From JBKCUK01 sp046318415 (GTDB lineage: Bacteria; Pseudomonadota; Alphaproteobacteria; Caedimonadales; Caedimonadaceae), in contig JBKCUK010000015.1 in assembly GCA_046318415.1 (NCBI GenBank), positions 1 through 64,000 on the forward strand: a stretch of 64,000 nucleotides of DNA, written 5' to 3'. The notes under the pieces are model-generated. The model did no database searches. It worked only from the letters and a program-made list of their open reading frames with translations, and had not been told where the DNA came from. Shown here in pieces: positions 28,712 through 35,761 of the stretch. The position numbers and the translations under genes are program-made. Position 1 is the stretch's first letter. Every line of letters starts with the position of its first letter.

Positions 28712-28825
28712 ATGTGGTACTTTTCTTGGATTCTTGGGTTAGGTTTGGCCTGCACTTTTGGCATCCTGAATGCCATGTGGTATGAGTTGCGCCATACCGA
28801 ATTGCCAGTCTCCGACCAGGGCTAA
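28712..28825 (+). CDS. cydX: Cytochrome bd small subunit CydX
   Basis: 37 residues. The sequence MWYFSWILGLGLACTFGILN then AMWYE matches the CydX/YbgT family almost position for position (single membrane helix that clamps haem in CydA). GGAGG lies six bases before the ATG and the gene follows cydB by 15 bases. The C-terminal tail is short and polar. Essential for stability of the bd complex in other proteobacteria. Confidence 0.93.
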   Translation: MWYFSWILGLGLACTFGILNAMWYELRHTELPVSDQG

Positions 28826-28939
28826 ACGCGCTGCGCCATTGGCAATGTGAAAGGGACATTCACCAACCCCTCACCATGGTGCGGCCTCGCTCCCCCTTTG
28901 CAAAAATACTAACCCTTGTCGCTGGGCTGCTTGCCGAGC

Positions 28940-29875
28940 TTAGGCTTTACCTTGATAGATCTTGACGAGGTTATCCAGCATGGACATGGCCTCGTCCCAG
29001 GGACGTTGGAAGCAGTTACGGCCAATAATGGATCCGTTGCCGCCTCCATCACGTATGGCACGGGCGTCGGTGTAGACATCGTCGACGGTTTTGGTCTCTC
29101 CCCCTGAGAACACCACCAGGCGGCGGCCATTAAAGCAGCTTTGCGTCACATGCCGCACGCGGGCTTCAAGGGTGCTGAGGTCGACTTTATTCTCCACATA
29201 GGCTTTTTTTGCCGCCTCTTGCTCAAGATGGGCAGAGGGCAGCTTAACCTTGATAATATGGGCGCCCAAGAGGGCTGCCATGTGGGCCCCATAAGCTACC
29301 ACGTCGATGGCTGTCTCGCCGGCTTTGGACATGTTGCCCCGCGGATACGACCATATGACCGTCGCCAAACCGCATGCCTTAGCCGCGGCCGACAGCTCGC
29401 GGATTTCCTCGTACATCTCAAAGCTGTGATCCGAGCCCGGATAAATGGTAAAGCCGATGGCGCTGCAGCCAAGGCGCAAGGCATCCTCAATGGAAGCTGT
29501 CACCGCTTGGTCTGCCTCAAGGGCGGTGGTTGTTGAACGCATCAGTGAGTTGGAACTATTCATCTTTAAAATGAGAGGAATGGCCCCTGCAAAGGTATCT
29601 GCGCCCGCCTCAAGCCACCCCAAGGGAGCCGCATAAGCGGAAAGACCCGCGTCAATGGCCAGGGTATAGTGATAATGGGGATCATAGGCATCGGGATTGC
29701 CTGCAAAACACCGCCCTGGACCATGCTCGAAGCCCTGATCGACGGGCAGAATAATCATTATTCCGGTATTGCCTAAGCGACCATGGGTGAGAATCCGTGC
29801 CAAATTTGTCTTAACCCCAGGCGTATCGCTTTCGTAATAGGACAGAATTTTACGAACCCGCTGGCTAATGCGCAT
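28940..29875 (-). CDS. fbaB: Class I fructose-bisphosphate aldolase (FbaB/DhnA type)
   Basis: 311 residues. Cleaves fructose-1,6-bisphosphate to triose phosphates by a Schiff-base lysine, metal independent. The family landmarks are MIILPVDQGFEHGP (about 39-52), LGCSAIGFTIYPGS, TVIWSYPRGNMSK and the lysine region HIIKVKLPS, then VVFSGGETK. ATG at 29875 is preferred: AAGGA lies nine bases upstream, whereas a GTG two codons earlier would be only three bases from it. Stand-alone gene. Confidence 0.93.
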   Translation of the reverse strand: MRISQRVRKILSYYESDTPGVKTNLARILTHGRLGNTGIMIILPVDQGFEHGPGRCFAGNPDAYDPHYHYTLAIDAGLSAYAAPLGWLEAGADTFAGAIPLILKMNSSNSLMRSTTTALEADQAVTASIEDALRLGCSAIGFTIYPGSDHSFEMYEEIRELSAAAKACGLATVIWSYPRGNMSKAGETAIDVVAYGAHMAALLGAHIIKVKLPSAHLEQEAAKKAYVENKVDLSTLEARVRHVTQSCFNGRRLVVFSGGETKTVDDVYTDARAIRDGGGNGSIIGRNCFQRPWDEAMSMLDNLVKIYQGKA

Positions 29876-29990
29876 GATCACTTTTCCTTATGAAGACGAA
29901 ATAGACTTGCTTCTTAAGGTAGCCGAGGAGAACCAATGGTGCAAGCAAGGGCTGGTCAGAAAATCCTAAATTCAAGGGCAAAAAGAAGGT

Positions 29991-30737
29991 TCATTTGGGC
30001 GGTGCCGCCCTTTTAATATCTGGCGAGCAAATGAAGAAAGAGTCCGGATCAGGCGGAGCACCTTGATAAACGGTTTTTAAGGCCAGTTTTAGAGGTTTAA
30101 CCAGGGGCTCGAGATAGGGCAGCTCTAGAATAATTCTCTGCACATTAGGAAGATGGGAAAAAAACTCTTGCAGCTGCGCACCATCACTGTTTGAGCCATG
30201 GAAATGCTGGTGAAGAGAGGCTTGCCATTGTAGCTCTACTTCAATGATTTTAGTGGCCCTAAAAGGATCTCTCCTCACATCGGACGCAAGTGCGTCGATA
30301 TTCAGTTCGTACGCCGGGGATCTTTGCCCTTCCTTTAGTGCGCAGGGAAGCATAAAGGGCGCAAGATTGAGGCAAAGCTTGAGCAAAGCTCCTTCAACAC
30401 CGCCCTTGATTTGCCACTCATTGGTTGACTTACTGCGCATAGGAAAAGCGTACATGGGTATGCCAGCAGGCGTGAAATCGGGCTCACGGATGATACAAAA
30501 AGTGCGCGCCTTTTCATTGGGGACCTCTTGACGGATTTCGACTTTGATTTCAGTGGCAAATGAGGGAAGCAGTTGGGAAAGGTGGAAGAAAACAATCAGC
30601 GGCAATCGGGTTGGGGGGCTAGCGGAAAGATCGATGATCACTCTTTTTTCTCGCCATATGCTGCACTCATTTTCCAGTATTGCTCGCAACTGGGGTGTGT
30701 TCAATCCCAACAAAAATCGTTTGATTATACCAGGCAC
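29991..30737 (-). CDS. Unknown protein, weak paralogue of the 30877 gene product, possibly 5'-truncated
   Basis: 248 residues from a GTG that directly follows an in-frame TAA. No signal peptide and no good RBS are visible, unlike the neighbouring exported proteins, so the true N-terminus may have been lost. The C-terminal part (VELQWQASLHQHF, HGSNSDGAQLQEFFSHLPNV, QRIILELPYLEPLVKPLKLA) resembles the end of the next gene upstream (LHLQWQGP, LGFFPNLHSIAVD, PLTVLEAIRFSM), suggesting an old tandem duplication. Function unknown. Confidence 0.5.
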   Translation of the reverse strand: MPGIIKRFLLGLNTPQLRAILENECSIWREKRVIIDLSASPPTRLPLIVFFHLSQLLPSFATEIKVEIRQEVPNEKARTFCIIREPDFTPAGIPMYAFPMRSKSTNEWQIKGGVEGALLKLCLNLAPFMLPCALKEGQRSPAYELNIDALASDVRRDPFRATKIIEVELQWQASLHQHFHGSNSDGAQLQEFFSHLPNVQRIILELPYLEPLVKPLKLALKTVYQGAPPDPDSFFICSPDIKRAAPPK

Positions 30738-30876
30738 TTACGCAGTATCATCCCATTGGCTTCACTCAAAATTAATTAAAATACCATATTCTCAAGGCCC
30801 TGCCTGCAAAGATCATCTGGAGCTTCCCTCTGCTCTAGGATGAAAGTTTACTTCGTAAGTTCAGCGTGAACACGTC

Positions 30877-31746
30877 CTAAGACGCCTTACCCCCATGGGG
30901 AGATAGATCGCGTCCATGGAGATGCACGGACAGATCTTCTTCAAAAAACTGCGATAAATTAAGATAGACTTCACCATAATGGGCACGCATGGAAAAACGT
31001 ATCGCCTCCAGCACCGTCAATGGCATATCCCGATCCACAGCGATGCTATGCAGATTGGGAAAAAAGCCAAGAATTTTACCTAAAGGCAAGGTCTTATCAG
31101 CGTGATCAAGTGAGGACGTCCCCTCACAGTCCGATGCTGGCCCTTGCCACTGCAGATGTAAAGCCCTGGTATGATTCAGGATGTCGGCCTCAACTTTCCC
31201 CTGGCGCAAAGCGCTCAATAATAAATTGAATGACACCTGGGCACCGGCCAGCAGCCCCATTCCCATAGAAGGATGCCTGGCAACCAAATCGTACTCGGCG
31301 CTCAAATCGCAAGATTTGATGCAGCCACCGCAGCAAAAAGCACCTTCCGCCAGCAGGATGTAGCGCTGTGGAGAGGGGACCGGGTGCGGTTGTGCTTTGA
31401 GAACGACGGCCTGAATTTGCGAAAGAAGTGCAGAACTTTCCTTGTGGTAGGCAATCTCAGCCTGTAGGTCACCCAGAGTTCTGCCCATCATGGACGCTGG
31501 TTGAGGTCGGCATCCCCTTTGCAAACCATGCAACCGGTCGTTTAGGCCTCTAAGGTGGCGAATCTCTTTAGCGTCAACAAGCCACATTTCATCTGCCTGC
31601 GGCATCGACATGGACGTGGGCACGAAAGCCGGCGCCTGATCATGCCCCTTGACTTCAGCATCACCGATCAGGGACCCATGGCTGGGTATTGCCCATGCGG
31701 TATAAAGCAAACCAATTAAGAGGAGAAAAAATGGTCGCACTTTCAT
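30877..31746 (-). CDS. Secreted protein, unknown
   Basis: 289 residues with a clear Sec signal peptide (KVRPFFLLLIGLLYTAWAIPS). A Cys-rich patch (GAFCCGGCIKSCDLS, about residues 130-145) could hold a metal or disulfides. The C-terminal part includes ALHLQWQ and LGFFPNLHSIAVD, which is similar to the 29991 product. No family recognised. The two genes point the same way, separated by about 140 bases. Confidence 0.7.
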   Translation of the reverse strand: MKVRPFFLLLIGLLYTAWAIPSHGSLIGDAEVKGHDQAPAFVPTSMSMPQADEMWLVDAKEIRHLRGLNDRLHGLQRGCRPQPASMMGRTLGDLQAEIAYHKESSALLSQIQAVVLKAQPHPVPSPQRYILLAEGAFCCGGCIKSCDLSAEYDLVARHPSMGMGLLAGAQVSFNLLLSALRQGKVEADILNHTRALHLQWQGPASDCEGTSSLDHADKTLPLGKILGFFPNLHSIAVDRDMPLTVLEAIRFSMRAHYGEVYLNLSQFFEEDLSVHLHGRDLSPHGGKAS

Positions 31747-32144
31747 GCCTTGCTCCCTGCCTTTAGATAATCCCGACTGGATGACTTCTGGCGGCGGTTC
31801 GTCGCGGTCAATTTGCGATAATCTCTCAATTTCAGCCGAATCGGTCCTCCATTGAGTCCCTGTTTTATCGACGGGCTAACACTCCCTGACGTCTACTGTT
31901 CATGGTGCAAAGGTCGTTGTAAAGAAGTTATGGAAAAAAGTTCGAAAGTGAGCATTGAAACCAACGCCTGAGGTGATGCTCCAGGCCGTGCGCGTCATCC
32001 AAAAATCTTCAACTTAAACGGAAAAAAACAAATGCTCGTTGGGGTGTGAAGCGTGGGTGATCTCTCTGATAAAGGTGGCTCGCGGGCAAACAAAATGGGG
32101 GGCAAAGCCCCCCCAATGGATGAAACGTCTTTATAACATAAAGA
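31747..32144. other. Intergenic region, 398 bases
   Basis: No convincing open reading frame or tRNA was found. It contains the terminator of the outer-membrane protein gene (32097-32113) at its right end and presumably the promoter of the 30877 gene at its left end. Nothing else stands out. Confidence 0.6.
32097..32113 (-). terminator. Terminator of the outer-membrane protein gene
   Basis: GGGGGGC-aaa-GCCCCCC stem, read on the minus strand it is followed by ATTTTGTTTG. It lies about 30 bases past the stop codon of the 32145 gene. Confidence 0.8.
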
Positions 32145-33062
32145 CTAGAACGTGTATACCATGCCGGCGCGGGCAGTCCAAGAGGTGGTCTTATGACGGC
32201 CAGAGCGGATGCTGACGTCATTATAACGTGCCTTAGAGCGACCACCACGCAGGGTTTGCCATTCGTAACCAGCTACCAGTTGAACTTGACGCAGCAATTG
32301 ATAACCATACTGACCCGCAAAAGTCATGCCATGACCCTCAGAGCGCTTCAGACGAACGCGACCGATCTTGCCGCTGTGCGCAACGTAGGTGTAGTGACCA
32401 CGAAGGCCAAGCGCATGGCGTTGATCCAGATTCATGCCAAGACCAAGACCTGCAGTTGGACCGTACCAATTCATGCGATAGCGTGCAGAGGTATGCAATG
32501 GATCCACACCTGTGACACCGCTGACGTGGGCTTTTTCCTTATTGAGCTTGAAGTTCAAACGCTCGTAGCTGTATCCCAACAAGGGACGCACCATGATGTG
32601 GGAGATTTCCTTGTTGATCAACGGCATCAGGTTGTAACCAACAGCAACGGAGGCTGTGTTATGGTAAGAACCGTTGGTATTGCCGCGAACGTGTCCACGC
32701 TCCACACCCGTACGACTGTTATAAAGACGATAGCGAGCGTGACCATGTTCAACAAAACCAAGCGTACCGCGACCTTCCATGTACAAACCGTTGTAGTATG
32801 TCGCGCTCAAGGCACCGGTGGCGCGAAAAACGCTCAGACGGCGCGCACGGTACATAAATGCGTGGGATGCATCCTTGCTAACAGTCTTTGGCTTATTGAC
32901 GTGAACGTTGGTTTGACCATAACCGCCATTCAGACCACCGCGAAAAACCCAACCAGCGGTATCTTTGCCCCACTTGGTTTTATCTGTTTCAAATGCAGCG
33001 TGGGCACAAGTTGCGCCGAGAGCCAAAGTGGTCATGGCAATGACTGGAATGAACTTAGTCAA
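32145..33062 (-). CDS. Outer-membrane beta-barrel protein
   Basis: 305 residues starting at a TTG. A perfect AGGAGG lies five bases before this TTG, and it gives a clean signal peptide (TKFIPVIAMTTLALGATC, then AHA); the upstream extension of the frame lacks any RBS. The mature part is rich in Gly, Tyr, Arg and alternating hydrophobic residues, with segments such as YRARRLSVFRATGALSATYY and HALGLRGHYTYVAHSG that fit amphipathic beta-strands, and it ends in Phe (AGMVYTF), the usual outer-membrane insertion signal. It resembles autotransporter-like or Omp_b-brl barrels in size. High basic content is unusual. Likely an abundant surface porin-like protein given its strong RBS and terminator. Confidence 0.82.
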   Translation of the reverse strand: MTKFIPVIAMTTLALGATCAHAAFETDKTKWGKDTAGWVFRGGLNGGYGQTNVHVNKPKTVSKDASHAFMYRARRLSVFRATGALSATYYNGLYMEGRGTLGFVEHGHARYRLYNSRTGVERGHVRGNTNGSYHNTASVAVGYNLMPLINKEISHIMVRPLLGYSYERLNFKLNKEKAHVSGVTGVDPLHTSARYRMNWYGPTAGLGLGMNLDQRHALGLRGHYTYVAHSGKIGRVRLKRSEGHGMTFAGQYGYQLLRQVQLVAGYEWQTLRGGRSKARYNDVSIRSGRHKTTSWTARAGMVYTF

Positions 33063-33215
33063 GGTATCCTCCTGAAGTTGGACGCAAATAATTATAATGT
33101 TTATCCAAATTTTAGATAACATTACTATAGTTTCGCCTCAACCCACACCTTTGATTTGTCGAAGCCATTTTTACAGTTGTGACATTTGCGCAACGCAACT
33201 TCTCTTGATTGTTTA

Positions 33216-33842
33216 TCAATTCACCGTCACGCCCTCGACGTGCACTGGCGCCAATCCCCGCTGTAATCTCTCCTTATTCAGGTGCACCACCAACTGCCAG
33301 TCCTCTCGCACCCCCAGCGACGTAAAATAAACATGGGATGTCTGAGTTTGAGCTTTTTTTGTTACCTCAAACCCCATAGAGTGAAGGGCCAGGAGAACAT
33401 CAGCCATCGTCCAGATCTCATCTAAAACCGCGTTTTCTGTTCGTCGCATCTGTTGGGGACAAGCATCCCGCAACAAAGGCAATTTGACCGAAGCCTCCCT
33501 CTGCCCGTCGTCAAAAATTCGATTCTTCCTTTTGCCTTTTCCACCGTATTCTGTCCCATCACTGGGTACTTGGATGGTTTTTGCCATCAGCATGAAGCGC
33601 TGGGACTGAAGCAACCTTAATCGTTTCCCACCTGGCTTTGCACCTGGCGAATACAGTCCCATGGGGCGAATTCCAAAGCGGCAAAGCGCCTTATTGACGG
33701 CCGTTGGACTCCGGCCCACAGCAGCTGCCAAGACACGCAAGGGGGCTCCCATTTGATATCCAAGCTCCAAACGGGCAAGATCCGCCTTGCTCCAGCTAAG
33801 CTTCTTCCCTTTGGTTTCAATTTTTTGTTGAATTTTAGCCAT
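33216..33842 (-). CDS. Putative helix-turn-helix DNA-binding protein
   Basis: 208 residues, basic. Residues about 14-60 (LSWSKADLARLELGYQMG, then APLRVLAAAVGRSP and TAVNKALCRFGI) look like a helix-turn-helix of the GcrA or Myb/SANT-like kind that reads as an acidic helix, then a turn, then a recognition helix. The rest is not recognised. AGGGG stands five bases before the ATG. It is divergent from the XRE regulator at 34089 across a 246-base A+T-rich gap, so the two may regulate each other. Function otherwise unknown. Confidence 0.65.
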   Translation of the reverse strand: MAKIQQKIETKGKKLSWSKADLARLELGYQMGAPLRVLAAAVGRSPTAVNKALCRFGIRPMGLYSPGAKPGGKRLRLLQSQRFMLMAKTIQVPSDGTEYGGKGKRKNRIFDDGQREASVKLPLLRDACPQQMRRTENAVLDEIWTMADVLLALHSMGFEVTKKAQTQTSHVYFTSLGVREDWQLVVHLNKERLQRGLAPVHVEGVTVN

Positions 33843-34088
33843 ATTTTCCCCTACCCTGTTTCAATTATTAACAAGAAAATTGCCTATAATTTATTTTATT
33901 ATTGCTTGTCGTGCAGAATACGCATATACCGTATACCCATCTGTCATGGCAATGTTTTTGAAACACTGATGGGCTAAATGTCAATTTTTTTTATTGAAAT
34001 TTTTTGCCCATTTGTGTAGTGAAGCAAATATGGCAGCTTGAAAGTAAGTTTTTAACACTTAAATATTCAAATTTTGTGAGGCAAACTA

Positions 34089-34955
34089 ATGACCGTTATC
34101 AATAAGTTTACAGGGGAAGTTCAAGGGGGTAATTTTAGCCATGAGGCCGGTTCACAAGGAACCTTAGCAGCAGCTGGTACACCTGCGAACGACACCCACC
34201 GTCCCATGTTCGAAGGCAATCTTGCCATTGCCCAACAACCACAAAATGTCATCAATCGCGTGCTTGCAAGAAAAAGAAAGAAAAGCCGTCATCCGTTGCG
34301 CGAACTTCGTCTGCAACGTGGCTTTACTTTAGAAGAGCTGGCAAGCATGACCGAATTGTCCCCTTCCTATCTTTCACGTCTTGAGAGTGGAACCCGGCGC
34401 CTGAACGCAGACATCTTGCAACGTCTTGCCGACATTTTGGCTTGCCATCCGGGTGACTTATTGCCGACCGAGAGCAACATCGCAAAGTTCTCTTCAGGCA
34501 ACTTTAGTCAAAACCAAGCTGGTGAATCCTTCGGTCCAGCCCGCTATCAAGCACAAGACTTGCCCTTCTATCGCCTGCAAGCATCCCCAGGTCAGCCCTT
34601 TAAGACCATGGAAGCAACACCCTCTGAATGGGTGATGCGCCCCCACGAGCTGCAGGGTGTTGCAGGCGCTGTGTCTTTTACCCTGTCGGAGAGCGTTCAC
34701 AACGCACGCTTCCGGGCCGGTGATCGGGTTTATGCCCATCCTTCACGCCCGCTTTCTCCTGGCTGCTCTATTCTCGCCGTGACGACCGATAACAATGCAA
34801 TGGTTGGCGAGTTTGTCCGTTGGAACCCAGCCAGCGATGCCAATGGCAGCGTTCTTGTCATTCGCACCCCTGAAACTGGCGAGACAGAAAATTTGATCTC
34901 GCAAGATAAGTTGAAGGGTGTTTTCCGTATTGTCGGCTTTATGGAAGCCGCTTAA
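34089..34955 (+). CDS. XRE-family regulator with S24/LexA-like C-terminal domain
   Basis: 288 residues. An unstructured N-terminus of about 65 residues precedes a cro/C1-type helix-turn-helix at about 69-125 (LRELRLQRGFTLEELASM, TELSPSYLSRLESGTRRL). The C-terminal half has the S24 fold outline: SESVHNARFRAGDRVYAHPS, then LSPGCSILAV, corresponding to the S-M-x-P...GD.V motif with Val in place of Met, so self-cleavage is uncertain. Phage-type repressors and alphaproteobacterial global regulators both have this layout; no phage genes lie nearby. A strong terminator follows. Confidence 0.85.
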   Translation: MTVINKFTGEVQGGNFSHEAGSQGTLAAAGTPANDTHRPMFEGNLAIAQQPQNVINRVLARKRKKSRHPLRELRLQRGFTLEELASMTELSPSYLSRLESGTRRLNADILQRLADILACHPGDLLPTESNIAKFSSGNFSQNQAGESFGPARYQAQDLPFYRLQASPGQPFKTMEATPSEWVMRPHELQGVAGAVSFTLSESVHNARFRAGDRVYAHPSRPLSPGCSILAVTTDNNAMVGEFVRWNPASDANGSVLVIRTPETGETENLISQDKLKGVFRIVGFMEAA

Positions 34956-34979
34956 GAATAAACTGGTTAAGTCGTTACC

Positions 34980-35008
34980 AAGCCCAGGGCGCGCCCTGGG
35001 CTTTTTTA
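34980..35008 (+). terminator. Terminator of the XRE regulator gene
   Basis: AGCCCAGGGC/GCCCTGGGCT palindrome followed by TTTTTTATT, 25 bases after the stop codon. Confidence 0.92.
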
Positions 35009-35194
35009 TTACATCAAGACAACTTTCGCTCGGAAACTGGCCCATCCCCATCGGACATAAGCAATTGAAAGATTTCTTCTTTTAGGAGTGATTTTATCCA
35101 GTGTGGCTTGGTTGCAATAGAGCAGCAAATTGTGTCAAAGATCTTTGCCGCGCCCTTTACCTTAAACTTTATTTTACTTAACTGATGATAGGAT

Positions 35195-35437
35195 TTGCGT
35201 AAGTTCACCAGCAAGGAATGGACCCTTTTGCGTGAAAATACGATAAAGAACCGCCGTATTGTTCAGGCGGTCACCACCTCGCAAAAAAGTGAGGACGCAT
35301 CCGGTCAAGGACTATTGCGTTCAAATTTGCAGGAACTTCTGAAGATGGCACCGACATTTTCGGATTTTGTAGAGATGTTTACGCTGCCCCCTTCAACCAA
35401 GTCCGATAGGGATGGTCGAAGGCGCAAGCGTCGCTAA
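35195..35437 (+). CDS. Small basic protein, hypothetical
   Basis: 80 residues from a TTG, with ATAGGA just upstream. Hydrophilic, ending in an Arg-rich tail (DGRRRKRR). A Met at residue 51 is another possible start. No family recognised. Support comes from the amino acid composition and from the hairpins plus terminator just downstream (35440-35510); no homology is claimed. Confidence 0.4.
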   Translation: MRKFTSKEWTLLRENTIKNRRIVQAVTTSQKSEDASGQGLLRSNLQELLKMAPTFSDFVEMFTLPPSTKSDRDGRRRKRR

Positions 35438-35439
35438 GC

Positions 35440-35510
35440 TTTCTGGCGCTTTGGTTGGCCCTAACTCGCCAGAAATAAGGAAAGGGGAGCATAGGCTCCC
35501 CTTTTTCCTT
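35440..35510 (+). terminator. Two consecutive hairpins including a strong terminator
   Basis: The first hairpin pairs TTTCTGGCG (35440-35448) with CGCCAGAAA (35467-35475). The second pairs AAGGAAAGGGGAGC (35477-35490) with GCTCCCCTTTTTCCTT (35495-35510) and carries its own T-rich 3' side, so it is a good terminator for the 35195 transcript. Confidence 0.75.
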
Positions 35511-35761
35511 GGTTGGGCTTGACATGCTGTTGCTCGCCTCGTGGAGGATGAGTATGAACATATAACCTCTTCGGCCCTTCTCACCAATGGCTCTGTCAGC
35601 GCGGCATTTTGACCGCAAGCCCACCCGATCAAACCAGCACCACAGCGGCCTTATGCGTACCAGGACCTTTATCTGCCCCCACCCAAACGAGACATCCTCC
35701 GAAGGTCAGTGAAGCATCCTGGAGGATGCATTTTCACATCCTGCCCCCCCCCGCAGGTGTG
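35511..35761. other. Intergenic remainder upstream of the TPR gene end
   Basis: With the hairpins before it, this completes a 324-base gap. A short stem GCATCC-tgga-GGATGC lies at 35714-35729. Short open frames on both strands have no RBS or recognisable product. Nothing else is supported. Confidence 0.5.

Noticed and set aside
32193..33119. 308-codon open frame antisense to the outer-membrane protein
   Set aside because: Thr/Val-rich nonsense translation of the opposite strand; the minus strand has signal peptide, SD and terminator.
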